DNA of 64,000 nucleotides from Stutzerimonas zhaodongensis. GTDB taxonomy: Bacteria > Pseudomonadota > Gammaproteobacteria > Pseudomonadales > Pseudomonadaceae. The stretch covers positions 62,001-126,000 of the forward strand of contig NZ_RFFM01000002.1 of NCBI RefSeq assembly GCF_003696365.1, in the 5' to 3' direction. The position numbers were made by a program, and so were the translations under genes. Each line of letters starts with the position of its first letter. Position 1 is the stretch's first letter. The notes beneath the pieces were generated by a model. The model was given only the letters and a program-made list of their open reading frames with translations. It was not told the DNA's origin and searched no databases. Shown here one piece after another: positions 1-9,339 of this stretch.

Positions 1-90
1 TCAGCCCAACGGAAAGTTTAAAAGCGTGAATCGTGTTGTCAGCCCTCGGCGCCTCGCCAACACTATCGCGTCAACTCATGGAGCCCCGTT

Positions 91-1005
91 ATGCGCCTTG
101 TCGACTTGTTGCGTCTGCTCAGCCTCGCCGCGATCTGGGGCGCCAGCTTTCTCTTCATGCGAATCATCGCGCCGGAGCTCGGCACCTTTCCCACTGCCTT
201 CTTTCGGGTGCTGTTCGCCTTTGTCGGGTTGCTCGCAATTCTGCTCTTGATGCGCAGTCGGTGGGATTTTCGCGGAAAGCTGAAGTTGTGTCTGATCCTG
301 GGAATGATTAACTCGGGGGCACCTTTTGCCCTCTACGCGTTAGCCGCGCAATTCCTGCCGACCGGGTATTCGGCCATTTTCAATGCCACCACGCCAATGA
401 TGGGCGTCATCATCGGTGCACTGTTCTTTGCCGAGTCGCTGACGGCGTCGAAAATGATCGGCGTGGTGTTCGGTCTCGGTGGTGTGGCCTTGCTGACGCG
501 AACCGGGCCCGTCGCATTCGATGTAGACCTTTTGATTGGCGCAATCGCTTGCCTGGGCGCAACAGCCTGCTATGGATTCGGTGGATTTCTGACCAGACGG
601 TGGATCAATCAACAGGGCGGCTTGAGTAGCGAATTGGTCGCCTTCGGCAGTCAGGCCGGAGCCGCACTGTGCCTACTGCCACTCTTTGCCCTATCGCTGA
701 TTACTGCGCCACCCGTTTCCTGGGGTAACGGAAGCGTCTGGCTCAGCCTGCTGGCGCTTGGCATCGGCTGCACGGCTTTCGCCTACATCCTCTACTTTCG
801 CTTGCTGTCGGACATCGGGCCGGTCCGGACGCTGGCGGTCACCTTCATCATTCCGCCGTTTGGCGTCCTATGGGGTGCTCTATTTCTGGGTGAGCCGCTG
901 GACTGGGCCTATGTCTATGGAGGGGCACTCATTGGCGTGGCGCTGTGGCTTATCCTGAGGCAGGCGCCCGTAACGACGGTGGTGCCTGACGCGCAGCGCA
1001 GCTAG
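91..1005 (+). CDS. DMT-superfamily (EamA) inner-membrane transporter
   Basis: A 304-residue polytopic membrane protein with about ten hydrophobic segments arranged as two EamA repeats. The first repeat opens with the typical 'WGASFLFMR' motif near residue 16, and the second repeat lies in the C-terminal half. Family members export small metabolites, amino acids or drugs; the substrate cannot be read from sequence. A GGAG ribosome site sits just upstream of the chosen ATG. It stands alone and converges on the cysteine synthase gene. Class confidence is high, substrate unknown. Confidence 0.85.
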   Translation: MRLVDLLRLLSLAAIWGASFLFMRIIAPELGTFPTAFFRVLFAFVGLLAILLLMRSRWDFRGKLKLCLILGMINSGAPFALYALAAQFLPTGYSAIFNATTPMMGVIIGALFFAESLTASKMIGVVFGLGGVALLTRTGPVAFDVDLLIGAIACLGATACYGFGGFLTRRWINQQGGLSSELVAFGSQAGAALCLLPLFALSLITAPPVSWGNGSVWLSLLALGIGCTAFAYILYFRLLSDIGPVRTLAVTFIIPPFGVLWGALFLGEPLDWAYVYGGALIGVALWLILRQAPVTTVVPDAQRS

Positions 1006-1086
1006 CGGCTGGTCTGCCGGTTGCTACTCATGACCAGCTGCCGGCCGAGGCGGCCGTGCGAAATGACGGCCACGGCCGAAGGACAC

Positions 1087-1115
1087 GCGCCGGGGTTGCC
1101 AAAGCACCCCGGCGC
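1087..1115. other. GC-rich hairpin between convergent genes
   Basis: A perfect 10-bp inverted repeat (GCGCCGGGGT / ACCCCGGCGC, 9-nt loop) lies just beyond the cysK stop codon and between two convergent genes. No T-run follows on either strand, so it is not a classical intrinsic terminator. It may protect the 3' end of the cysK transcript or slow transcription. Confidence 0.4.
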
Positions 1116-1121
1116 AGCGGA

Positions 1122-2096
1122 TCACTGCTGTAGTTCCTGTTCGCCGAACATGTCGGAGAAGAGCATCGAAGACAGATAGCGCTCACCGGAGTCAGGCAGA
1201 ATCACCACAATGTTCTTGCCTTGCATTTCCGGCTTCTCCGCCAGTCGGACCGCCGCAGCCATTGCTGCACCACAGGAGATGCCGCAGAGGATTCCCTCCT
1301 CCCGCATCAGGCGCAGAGCCATTGCTTTTGACTCATCGTCATCCACACGCTCGACCTGATCGACAATGGACAAGTCCAAATTTTTCGGCACGAAGCCAGC
1401 ACCAATGCCCTGAATCTTGTGCGGGCTCGGTTTGACTTCATCCCCAGCCATCGTTTGCGTGATAACGGGAGAGCTGTGCGGCTCCACCGCAACGCTGAGA
1501 ATCTGCTTGCCTTTAGTGTTCTTGATGTAGCGTGACACGCCGGTAATGGTGCCGCCGGTGCCAACTCCTGCAACCAGCACATCAATGCTGCCTTCGGTGT
1601 CATTCCAGATTTCCGGACCGGTTGTTTTCTCGTGGATAGCCGGATTCGAAGGATTCTCGAACTGTTGCGGCATGAAGTACTTGTCCGGGTCCGTCGCGGC
1701 AATTTCTGCTGCCTTTTCAATTGCGCCCTTCATGCCTTTTGCCGGCTCGGTAAGTACCAGTTCCGCGCCAAGCGCCTTCAGCACCTTGCGGCGCTCAAGG
1801 CTCATTGAGGCCGGCATCGTCAACATCAGCTTGTAGCCGCGTGCCGCCGCGACGAATGCCAGGCCAATACCAGTGTTGCCGGAAGTGGGTTCGACCAGGG
1901 TCATGCCCGGCTTCAGGCGTCCGCTTTCCTCGGCATCCCAGATCATCGCCGCGCCGATGCGGCATTTGACCGAGTACGCCGGATTGCGACCTTCGATCTT
2001 GGCCATGATGGTGACGCCCTTAGGGCCCAGTCGATTGATCATTACCAATGGCGTATTGCCGATGGTTTGCGCGTTGTCAGCAAAGATGCGGCTCAT
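1122..2096 (-). CDS. cysK: Cysteine synthase A (O-acetylserine sulfhydrylase)
   Basis: PLP enzyme of 324 residues that makes L-cysteine from O-acetylserine and sulfide in the cytoplasm. The PLP lysine is K44 in 'NPAYSVKCR', and the substrate loop 'TSGNTG' is at residues 71-76. The glycine-rich phosphate-binding loop '[10 protein letters not shown]' lies mid-protein. 'NPAYSVKCR' is a typical CysK segment and the length fits CysK better than the shorter CysM. An AGGG ribosome site precedes the ATG. The gene is transcribed alone and ends in a GC hairpin. Confidence 0.93.
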   Translation of the reverse strand: MSRIFADNAQTIGNTPLVMINRLGPKGVTIMAKIEGRNPAYSVKCRIGAAMIWDAEESGRLKPGMTLVEPTSGNTGIGLAFVAAARGYKLMLTMPASMSLERRKVLKALGAELVLTEPAKGMKGAIEKAAEIAATDPDKYFMPQQFENPSNPAIHEKTTGPEIWNDTEGSIDVLVAGVGTGGTITGVSRYIKNTKGKQILSVAVEPHSSPVITQTMAGDEVKPSPHKIQGIGAGFVPKNLDLSIVDQVERVDDDESKAMALRLMREEGILCGISCGAAMAAAVRLAEKPEMQGKNIVVILPDSGERYLSSMLFSDMFGEQELQQ

Positions 2097-2235
2097 GACA
2101 GTGTCCCTGCGATGTAAAAATCAGACTGATGAGCCTAAGCGCAGTCCCAGATCTCGTCCAGCCGAACTCACCAGGTGCCGCTGGGTCCACCCTTTTGGTA
2201 CGTAACCATCCTTGAACTCAACCACCAGGCTCGTT

Positions 2236-3312
2236 ATGAAAAAAAGCTACCGTTTGCCGCTCTGGATTCTGCTCGGCGTCGCATTGCTCCTGCTCGTAGC
2301 GCACCTGCTGCTTCCGCACCTCGTGCTGAACTACCTCAACGACAAAATGGCAGACATGGGCGATTACCGAGGCCAGGTGGAAGATGTAGACCTGGCCTGG
2401 TGGCGCGGGGCGTATAGCGTCGACGGTTTGCGTATCGAGAAAAAGCAGGAGCCAGTTCAAGCTCCGCTGTTTACTGCTGCCTCCATCGATATTGGCGTCA
2501 GCTGGCGAACGCTGTGGCGTGAACGTGCCCTCGTAGGCGAGGTGATTCTCCATGAGCCGCACCTCAATTTCGTTGACGATGACGAGCCAGAAAGCGACCA
2601 GACCGGCGGAGGTCTGGACTGGAGGGAGCGCGTGAACGAGCTGGTCCCCTTCACGCTGAATGAGGTCAGGGTGATTGACGGTCAGCTTTCATTCCGGAAT
2701 TTCGATGCCGATCCGCAGGTGCATGTCTATGCGAACGCTATCAACGCCAGCCTCTACAACTTGACCAATTCAGCAAAAGAGGAACAGGGCCGGGTCGCGA
2801 GATTTGAGGGCGAGGCGAAGTTCTTCAACCAGGCGCCGATCGAAGCCACTGCGCACTTCGATCCATTTACCGACTGGGAGGATTTCGACGTGAGTCTGCG
2901 CATGACCGGCCTGGAGCTTACGAAGCTGAACGACTTCAGCAACGCGTACGGCAAGTTCGATTTCGAAGCCGGGACTGGCGATCTGGTGGTTGAGGTGCAG
3001 GCGCGCGATAGCCAGCTGGACGGTTACATCAAGCCGCTGCTGCGCAACGTGCAGGTGTTCGATATCGAGCAGGACATCAAGAATGAGGACAAGGGTTTCT
3101 TTCGCGGCATTTGGGAAGCCGTCGTCGGCGGGAGCGAGAACATCCTCAAGAATCAAAGCAAGGACCAGTTCGCTACTCGGGTCGAGCTTTCCGGCAGCAC
3201 GAAAAACACCGAAGTCAGCCCCTTCCAGGCGTTCATTGCAATCCTACGCAACGGCTTTGTCGAAGCCTTCTCGGCTCGTTTTGAGCGCTCTCTGGCGGAG
3301 GATGAAGGGTGA
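2236..3312 (+). CDS. DUF748 / AsmA-like envelope protein
   Basis: A 358-residue protein with an N-terminal signal anchor (residues about 7-25) followed by a long soluble beta-rich region. It begins with a 'YLNDKMADMGDYRGQVEDVDL' type segment seen in DUF748/AsmA-related proteins of pseudomonads. Members of this broad group are thought to act in the periplasm in envelope lipid or outer-membrane homeostasis; the role of this one is unknown. An in-frame TTG lies 24 bp upstream, but the ATG directly before the KK-rich anchor is the more natural start. Confidence 0.65.
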   Translation: MKKSYRLPLWILLGVALLLLVAHLLLPHLVLNYLNDKMADMGDYRGQVEDVDLAWWRGAYSVDGLRIEKKQEPVQAPLFTAASIDIGVSWRTLWRERALVGEVILHEPHLNFVDDDEPESDQTGGGLDWRERVNELVPFTLNEVRVIDGQLSFRNFDADPQVHVYANAINASLYNLTNSAKEEQGRVARFEGEAKFFNQAPIEATAHFDPFTDWEDFDVSLRMTGLELTKLNDFSNAYGKFDFEAGTGDLVVEVQARDSQLDGYIKPLLRNVQVFDIEQDIKNEDKGFFRGIWEAVVGGSENILKNQSKDQFATRVELSGSTKNTEVSPFQAFIAILRNGFVEAFSARFERSLAEDEG

Positions 3313-3451
3313 TGAAGACCAACAGTTCGGCCGACGCCCATTCAGTGACTGAATGATCCACTTACGTTCACACTCGTTCATCCTTCACTTATAGTCAGCC
3401 ATCTAAACCAACACGAGTGCCTGCGTGCCAGGCCCGATCAAGGATACTCAG

Positions 3452-4297
3452 ATGAAGTTCGAAGGCACCCAGTCCTATGTCGCCACTGACGATCTCAAGC
3501 TCGCAGTCAACGCTGCCATCACGCTAGAGCGTCCGCTACTGGTCAAGGGCGAACCTGGCACCGGCAAGACCATGCTGGCCGAGCAACTGGCCGATTCCTT
3601 TGGTGCACGCCTGATTACATGGCATATCAAGTCGACCACCAAAGCTCACCAGGGCTTGTATGAATACGACGCCGTGAGCCGACTGCGTGACTCGCAACTT
3701 GATTCCGATCGCGTTCACGATGTCCGCAACTACATCAAGAAAGGCAAATTGTGGGAGGCGTTCGAGTCCGAGGAGCGCGTGATCCTGCTGATCGATGAGA
3801 TCGACAAGGCCGATATCGAGTTTCCTAACGATCTGTTGCAGGAACTCGACAAGATGGAGTTCTACGTCTACGAAACCAACGAGACGATCAAGGCAAAGCA
3901 GCGCCCGATCATCATCATTACGTCGAACAATGAGAAAGAACTGCCGGATGCGTTCCTGCGCCGCTGTTTTTTCCATTACATCGCCTTCCCCGATCGCGAG
4001 ACGCTACAGAAGATCGTCGACGTCCATTATCCGAATATCAAGAAGGATCTAGTGGCAGAAGCCCTCGATGTGTTCTTTGATGTACGCAAGGTGCCTGGCC
4101 TGAAAAAGAAGCCGTCGACCAGCGAATTGGTCGATTGGCTGAAATTGCTGATGGCCGACAACATCGGCGAAGCCGTTCTGCGCGAGCGTGATCCGACCAA
4201 GGCCATTCCGCCACTGGCCGGGGCGCTGGTAAAAAACGAGCAGGACGTGCAATTGCTGGAGCGTCTGGCGTTCATGAGTCGTCGCGCCAACCGCTGA
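3452..4297 (+). CDS. MoxR-family AAA+ ATPase
   Basis: A 281-residue AAA+ ATPase. Walker A (GEPGTGKT) is at residues 33-40, and Walker B with the acidic pair (ILLIDEID) is at 111-118. A sensor-like 'TSNNEKELPDAFLRRC' segment follows. MoxR proteins act with VWA-domain partners as chaperones that mature or activate metalloenzymes and complexes. The VWA partner lies about 500 bp downstream, in the CoxD-CoxE style. A GTG start at 3425 is possible, but AAGGA is correctly spaced before the ATG used here. Confidence 0.88.
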   Translation: MKFEGTQSYVATDDLKLAVNAAITLERPLLVKGEPGTGKTMLAEQLADSFGARLITWHIKSTTKAHQGLYEYDAVSRLRDSQLDSDRVHDVRNYIKKGKLWEAFESEERVILLIDEIDKADIEFPNDLLQELDKMEFYVYETNETIKAKQRPIIIITSNNEKELPDAFLRRCFFHYIAFPDRETLQKIVDVHYPNIKKDLVAEALDVFFDVRKVPGLKKKPSTSELVDWLKLLMADNIGEAVLRERDPTKAIPPLAGALVKNEQDVQLLERLAFMSRRANR

Positions 4298-4347
4298 TTG
4301 CGGCGGTTCAGCGGAACCGGCCGCCTCACGTCATTGGAGGAAGAGCC

Positions 4348-4746
4348 ATGCAAACCCTTACCGGAAGTTGCCTGTGTGGCGTCGTGCGTTACCGCATCGA
4401 TGCACCGATAAACGAGCTGACCCACTGCCATTGCAAGATGTGCCGAAAGGCCCACGGTGCGGCATTCGCCACCTACGCAGGTGTGCCACTCGAGGCGTTT
4501 CACATTCTCTCCGGCAAGGACCAGCTAGGCGTTTATCACTCGTCCGAACACGTGACTCGTACGTTCTGCATTCGCTGCGGCTCCAACCTGCAATTCGTCG
4601 ATAACCGAGAGCATGAGCTCGGCGTCGCTGCCGGCACGCTCGACTCGCCGCTACCTGCCCCGCCACAGGCGCACATATTTGTGCGCTCCAAAGCGGACTG
4701 GTACGAGATCCGCGACGGTCTCCCGACTCACGACGAAGATCGCTGA
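4348..4746 (+). CDS. GFA-family (Mss4-fold) zinc-binding protein
   Basis: A 132-residue protein with the zinc ligands of the GFA / glutathione-dependent formaldehyde-activating family: C8 and C10 in 'GSCLCG', C27/C29/C32 in 'CHCKMC', and C74/C77 in 'FCIRC'. Despite the family name, most members have no proven formaldehyde activity. It has a GGAGGAA ribosome site and sits between the MoxR ATPase and the VWA protein in the same direction, so the three are probably co-transcribed. Confidence 0.85.
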   Translation: MQTLTGSCLCGVVRYRIDAPINELTHCHCKMCRKAHGAAFATYAGVPLEAFHILSGKDQLGVYHSSEHVTRTFCIRCGSNLQFVDNREHELGVAAGTLDSPLPAPPQAHIFVRSKADWYEIRDGLPTHDEDR

Positions 4747-4793
4747 CCCATTCATGCAAGGTGCCGCTAGCGCGGCACGCTAGAGGTTCTGCC

Positions 4794-5972
4794 ATGTTGC
4801 TTGGCTTGTTCAATGAAATGCGCGCTGCCAAGGTTCCAGTGTCAGTGCGCGAACTGCTCGATCTGGTCAATGCGCTGAAACACAATGTCGTGTTCGCCGA
4901 CATGGACGAGTTCTATTACCTGTCCAGGGCAATCCTGGTGAAGGACGAACGACACTTCGACAAATTCGACCGTGCGTTCGGCGCCTACTTCAAAGGCCTT
5001 GAGAATCTCGATCAGCATATCGAGGCGTTGATTCCGGAGGAGTGGCTGCGCAAGGAATTTGAACGGTCGCTCAGTGACGAAGAGCGGGCGAAGATCGAAT
5101 CGCTAGGCGGTTTGGACAAGTTGATCGAGGAATTCAAGAAGCGCCTGGACGAGCAGAAAGGCAAACACGCTGGCGGCAACAAGTGGATCGGCACCGGCGG
5201 CACCAGCCCATTCGGCTCAGGCGGCTACAACCCCGAGGGCATTCGCATCGGTGATGCCGGCAAACGCCAGGGCAAGGCAGTTAAGGTCTGGGACCAGCGC
5301 GAGTACAAGAATCTTGACGATCAGGTCGAGCTTGGGACGCGGAATATCAAAGTCGCGTTGCGTCGGCTGCGTAAGTTCGCACGCCAGGGCGCTCAGGACG
5401 AGCTTGATCTGGACGGCACCATTGACCACACCGCGAAAGATGGCGGCCTGCTCAATATTCAGATGCGACCCGAGCGACGTAATGCTGTAAAGCTGCTGAT
5501 TCTGTTCGACATCGGTGGCTCGATGGACGCGCACGTGAAGGTCTGCGAAGAGTTGTTCTCGGCCTGCAAGACCGAATTCAAGCATCTAGAGTATTTCTAC
5601 TTCCACAACTTCATTTATGAATCGGTGTGGAAAAACAATTTCCGTCGCACGTCCGAGCGTACCTCGACCCTGGATCTGCTGCATAAGTATGGCGCGGACT
5701 ACAAGGTGGTATTCGTTGGCGACGCCGCTATGGCGCCCTACGAAATTACCCAGGCCGGCGGCAGCGTCGAGCACTGGAACGAAGAAGCTGGCTATGTCTG
5801 GATGCAGCGCTTCATGGAAAAGTACAAGAAACTTATCTGGATCAACCCCTACCCGAAGGACACCTGGGGCTACACCTCCTCCACCGGAATCGTCCGTGAT
5901 CTCGTCGAAGACCGGATGTATCCGCTGACCTTGAGCGGCCTGGAGGAAGGCATGAAGTTTCTGTCGAAATAA
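4794..5972 (+). CDS. CoxE-like von Willebrand factor A protein
   Basis: A 392-residue VWA protein. The N-terminal half is helical and charged, and a glycine-rich linker is seen around residues 125-150. The VWA domain starts near 'LILFDIGGSMDAHV'; this MIDAS has DIGGS where the canonical motif is DxSxS, so the first serine is glycine. Such proteins pair with MoxR ATPases, here two genes upstream. The ATG follows an AGAGG site; a GTG 33 bp upstream is less likely. The target complex is unknown and no CO-dehydrogenase genes are nearby. Confidence 0.85.
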   Translation: MLLGLFNEMRAAKVPVSVRELLDLVNALKHNVVFADMDEFYYLSRAILVKDERHFDKFDRAFGAYFKGLENLDQHIEALIPEEWLRKEFERSLSDEERAKIESLGGLDKLIEEFKKRLDEQKGKHAGGNKWIGTGGTSPFGSGGYNPEGIRIGDAGKRQGKAVKVWDQREYKNLDDQVELGTRNIKVALRRLRKFARQGAQDELDLDGTIDHTAKDGGLLNIQMRPERRNAVKLLILFDIGGSMDAHVKVCEELFSACKTEFKHLEYFYFHNFIYESVWKNNFRRTSERTSTLDLLHKYGADYKVVFVGDAAMAPYEITQAGGSVEHWNEEAGYVWMQRFMEKYKKLIWINPYPKDTWGYTSSTGIVRDLVEDRMYPLTLSGLEEGMKFLSK

Positions 5973-6045
5973 GTACCCGGCCCTCGACAATGGGCGCTAG
6001 CAGGCAACAAATAGTGACAAGGCTGCTGTTAGCCGCTTGGCTAGG

Positions 6046-6585
6046 CTATTGCGGGGGCGGAAGCGGCTTAGCGATACGCCGCCGCTTTCGATAGCGCTGC
6101 GGGAACAGAGCTTGCTGCAGCAACACGAAAATGCTCTCGATAACCCAAGCCAGCAGCAACGCGCTACACAACCCCCAGGCAATGGCCTCGGGCGCCAGCA
6201 GCACCTGGAACTTGTAGCTGCTCCAAACTTGCGCTTTCAAGCTTTTATCGGCCCCTACCAACACGTGCCATGCCTGCGCGTACCAGGGGCCTTGCATGAT
6301 TCGCCATTCGCGGTCCAGCAGCCGCGCACGTTCCACCAATGCAGAAACGCTACGAGCATCACTTTGGATCACCGGGTCTTCACTGGCGCGGTAATGGGCG
6401 ACCAGCGCATTGAGATCACCGTTGAAGAATCGGCCGGCCGTTTCCTGAAACCCGGTCAGCCCTTGCTGGGCTTCCAGTCGCCGCGCTTCCACATTGTTGG
6501 CGTAGGCCTGAATGAACCCGGGAACCTGGATTCCGACCAGCAGCCCCAGGGCGAACAGCGTCAATCGCAGATAGCTTCTGAGCAT
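6046..6585 (-). CDS. DUF2937-family inner-membrane protein
   Basis: A 179-residue protein with one hydrophobic segment near the N-terminus ('LRLTLFALGLLVGIQVPGF') and another near residues 135-160. A basic tail (RYRKRRRIAKPLPPPQ) follows. This pattern matches the DUF2937 group of small gammaproteobacterial membrane proteins with unknown role. Its ATG overlaps the TGA of the upstream amidotransferase gene (TGATG), which implies translational coupling. Confidence 0.65.
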   Translation of the reverse strand: MLRSYLRLTLFALGLLVGIQVPGFIQAYANNVEARRLEAQQGLTGFQETAGRFFNGDLNALVAHYRASEDPVIQSDARSVSALVERARLLDREWRIMQGPWYAQAWHVLVGADKSLKAQVWSSYKFQVLLAPEAIAWGLCSALLLAWVIESIFVLLQQALFPQRYRKRRRIAKPLPPPQ

Positions 6586-7361
6586 CAGGCCACCTGCCCA
6601 CGTGCAACGCACTCGCCCAGGCGCCATAACGTCCATTCGCCCGACTGGTGGATATCCCACTGCTCGTTATCGGTTAGCGGCTCGGTCGCCAAAACGGTCA
6701 CCACATCGTTTGGCGTAGTTTCAGCAGTGAAATCGACAGTCAACTCTGCATCCTTCAATTGCGCCGGGCCGAAGGGAGCGCGACGTGTGATCTGAGCCAG
6801 CTTGGTCGAACAGAAGCTGAACAGCCATTCGCCATTGCTGAGCAGACAGTTGAATACCCCTTTGGCCCGATAAGTTGAACAGGCATCGAGCAGATGAGGC
6901 AGCAGATCCTCGGCGGCGACCCGCTCAGGGAAATCGCTGCGTATGCGATTGAGCAGATCGCAGAACGCGGCTTCACTGTCGGTATCGCCAACTGGCCGAT
7001 AGAAACTGCGGGCCGGTTCGAAATCAGCCAACTGCCCATTGTGGGCGAAGCACCAGTGCTGGCCCCACAGTTCGCGCACGAAAGGATGGGTATTGACCAA
7101 TGCGACCTTGCCGACATTGGCATGGCGAATATGGCCGATGACCACGTTGCTTTTGATCAGATAGTGCTGAACCATCTTTGCAACTTCCGACTCGCAGCTG
7201 GCCACCGGGTCCTGAAACAGCCGCAACCCTCGGCCTTCATAGAATGCGATGCCCCAGCCATCCTTGTGCGGCCCCGTACGGCCACCGCGCTGCATCAGCC
7301 CGGTAAAGCTGAAGTGAATGTCGGTAGGCACATTGGCACTCATGCCGAGCAGTTCACACAT
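6585..7361 (-). CDS. Class II glutamine amidotransferase (YafJ-like)
   Basis: A 258-residue protein that begins [10 protein letters not shown], so after Met removal Cys2 is the N-terminal nucleophile of an Ntn-type glutaminase. Other family signs are '[10 protein letters not shown]', '[11 protein letters not shown]' and 'HNGQL'. No synthetase domain is attached, so like YafJ it is a stand-alone glutaminase-type domain whose acceptor is unknown. It is coupled by TGATG to the downstream DUF2937 gene. Confidence 0.85.
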   Translation of the reverse strand: MCELLGMSANVPTDIHFSFTGLMQRGGRTGPHKDGWGIAFYEGRGLRLFQDPVASCESEVAKMVQHYLIKSNVVIGHIRHANVGKVALVNTHPFVRELWGQHWCFAHNGQLADFEPARSFYRPVGDTDSEAAFCDLLNRIRSDFPERVAAEDLLPHLLDACSTYRAKGVFNCLLSNGEWLFSFCSTKLAQITRRAPFGPAQLKDAELTVDFTAETTPNDVVTVLATEPLTDNEQWDIHQSGEWTLWRLGECVARGQVA

Positions 7362-7400
7362 GGACTATCTCCCGGTGATCGTCGAAGGACGGCTTTGACC

Positions 7401-7868
7401 TCAGAGCCTGGGCTCGGTCCGCGTCTGGTAACGGCTCGCGGGGCGATAATCATCATCCTCGTCTTCTTCGAGCCGTTCGCGCAGGGTGCGCGGATCCTCA
7501 TCATCGGACGAGTCGCTGCGGCCCTGCGGCCTGCGACGCTCGACGAGGAATCGCAAACCGACAAACAGTGCATACAAAGCGAAAGCGATCAAGCCGTATA
7601 GCGCGAGATCGGCGACCGCCCGCCAGGCGTTGTTGCCCACTTTGAACAAGAGGTCCAGAGCCGTGATCGCGACCGCGGGGGCGAACAGCTCTTTTGCGGG
7701 GTCGACAATCGTCGGCGTCAACAGCAAGACCGCCATGATCAGCCGCAACGGCTCCCGTAGCCAACGCCACATGGGACGGGTGATGCGGAACCAGACCAGC
7801 AGACAGCCCAGCGCGGCGATACCGTACGCCGACCAGGCAAGCAGATATTCATTGGCAAACAGGAACAT
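7401..7868 (-). CDS. Small inner-membrane protein with acidic tail
   Basis: A 155-residue protein with about four hydrophobic segments in the first 115 residues. A very acidic, Arg-rich, low-complexity tail follows ('SSDDEDPRTLRERLEEDEDDD'). Homologues in pseudomonads are often labelled 'MFS transporter', but the protein is far too short and does not look like one. Function unknown. The ATG at MFLFANEY is preferred to upstream in-frame starts because the membrane region begins there. Confidence 0.6.
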   Translation of the reverse strand: MFLFANEYLLAWSAYGIAALGCLLVWFRITRPMWRWLREPLRLIMAVLLLTPTIVDPAKELFAPAVAITALDLLFKVGNNAWRAVADLALYGLIAFALYALFVGLRFLVERRRPQGRSDSSDDEDPRTLRERLEEDEDDDYRPASRYQTRTEPRL

Positions 7869-8074
7869 GGTGATCTCTAGACAGGTTGGCAGACACGCCG
7901 GCATAGGTGTTGCGCATGATAACAGCCGGAAACCTTTGCACGGCTATTCAGCTGATGTAATGCACACTGGCCATTGTTCATCCAACGCCGTATAAACGCT
8001 GAAAAAAAACGCTGCACCCCTATTGCGTGCTGAGAAGCCATACTTGTCGTAACCGACACATCAGGAGATTCACC

Positions 8075-8515
8075 ATGACCTATCAGCATATTCTGGTCGC
8101 TACCGACCTGAACGATGAATGCCATCCGGTCGTAGCACGCGCTCAGGCGTTGGCGACCGCCAGCGGTGCGAAGCTTGCGTTGGTCCACGTCATCGAGCCG
8201 ATGGCCATGGCCTTCGGCGGTGACGTGCCGATGGATCTTTCGATGCTCCAGCAACAGCAGTTCGACCAGGCCCGAGACCGCTTGGCGGTGTTTGCCGACC
8301 GTTACCCGGGTTTGACCGCCGAGCAGCGTCACATCGCCTACGGGCAGCCCCGCCAGGAAGTGCACCGCCTTGCCAAGGAGCAAGGCTGCGATCTGGTGGT
8401 GGTTGGCAGCCACGGCCGTCATGGTTTGGCCCTGCTACTCGGCTCTACCGCCAACGACATTCTCCACGGAGCGCCCTGCGACGTACTTGCGGTCCGCTTG
8501 AAGAAGGCCGAATAA
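8075..8515 (+). CDS. Universal stress protein A family
   Basis: A 146-residue single UspA domain. The N-terminus 'YQHILVATDLND' forms the first strand and nucleotide contact. The C-terminal 'VVGSHGRHG...GSTANDIL' is the G-2x-G-9x-G(S/T) ATP-binding motif, so it is an ATP-binding-type Usp. A strong AGGAGA site precedes the ATG. It is a single-gene unit, likely induced under starvation or stress as the family is. Confidence 0.9.
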   Translation: MTYQHILVATDLNDECHPVVARAQALATASGAKLALVHVIEPMAMAFGGDVPMDLSMLQQQQFDQARDRLAVFADRYPGLTAEQRHIAYGQPRQEVHRLAKEQGCDLVVVGSHGRHGLALLLGSTANDILHGAPCDVLAVRLKKAE

Positions 8516-8527
8516 CCCAAAGCAACA

Positions 8528-8556
8528 CCGGCCTGTTCCATTGATGATCAGGCCGG
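8528..8556. terminator. Hairpin between usp and the convergent gene
   Basis: Inverted repeat CCGGCCTG / CAGGCCGG with a 13-nt loop, 12 bp past the usp stop and overlapping the stop codon of the convergent gene. No T-run follows, so it is only a weak candidate bidirectional terminator. Confidence 0.3.
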
Positions 8557-9240
8557 GTCTGCACCCTCGCCCGCACTCATCACCATCGGCCTGATCTTTT
8601 TCAGTTGGGTTTCCAGCGAATAGGTAAGACTGGACGCCATGGAGAAAAAGGTTAGAAAGGCCTTCAGATTCGAGTCACCGTGGCAGGTGTCATGGATACG
8701 CTGCCAGAACGCTTGGTTCACCAGCTGCAGCTGCTGGAAGGAACGCACCAGCCCGCGCAGCTCCCAATCGGCATGCCGCCCCTCACGCAAGTTGAAATAT
8801 TGCCTTGCCAGATAAAGCGAAACCGCACGCAGCACGAACTCCTGATTGCTGGCGAACGGCAGATGCTGGTGAGCCATTGGTTTCAAGGTACCGAGAATCG
8901 GGCAGGCGCTGGTGGCCATGATCACGCCCAATAATGCACGCAGCCCCTCGTCCAACCCGACCAGCTTGTTGTATTCGCGCTCAGGTGTGCGTACACGCAC
9001 TTGCGCTTTTTTGAAGGCTGGCAATCCCTGAAAGTCTTCGACTACCTGATACAGATCCACGGCCGCCGGGCAGTGAGTGAAATTCTCACCGCTAAGTGGA
9101 CAGTTATTGCATCGCTGATGATCGAGTCGTGTCCATTTGGGCGCCAACGCAGCGGCATCGGGATCGTACGTGCGGTCCAGCTCAATTCTGTAGCTGAACT
9201 CATGCTCGTCATCCAGGACGATGCGGTAATCAATTGCCAT
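8548..9240 (-). CDS. Conserved hypothetical protein with Cys motif (DUF6901-like)
   Basis: A 230-residue soluble protein. The N-terminal 40 residues form a beta-like segment. A cysteine cluster 'CNNCPLS' then a nearby 'HCPAA' gives a CxxC-x(n)-C pattern that could bind metal. The rest is helical. It resembles a conserved pseudomonad family recently named DUF6901, but I can only support 'conserved hypothetical'. No operon partner is obvious. Confidence 0.6.
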   Translation of the reverse strand: MAIDYRIVLDDEHEFSYRIELDRTYDPDAAALAPKWTRLDHQRCNNCPLSGENFTHCPAAVDLYQVVEDFQGLPAFKKAQVRVRTPEREYNKLVGLDEGLRALLGVIMATSACPILGTLKPMAHQHLPFASNQEFVLRAVSLYLARQYFNLREGRHADWELRGLVRSFQQLQLVNQAFWQRIHDTCHGDSNLKAFLTFFSMASSLTYSLETQLKKIRPMVMSAGEGADPA

Positions 9241-9339
9241 CTATGCCCCGTCCAGTGCTGACAGATGTCATGGTTAATGGTGCTCAGTAAAGTTGAGGTG
9301 CTCAGCACTGAAAGCGACGGTTGCAACCGAATCAGGTTG

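Noticed and set aside
7401..7868. MFS transporter
   Set aside because: Common label for homologues, but 155 residues with about four helices cannot be an MFS protein.
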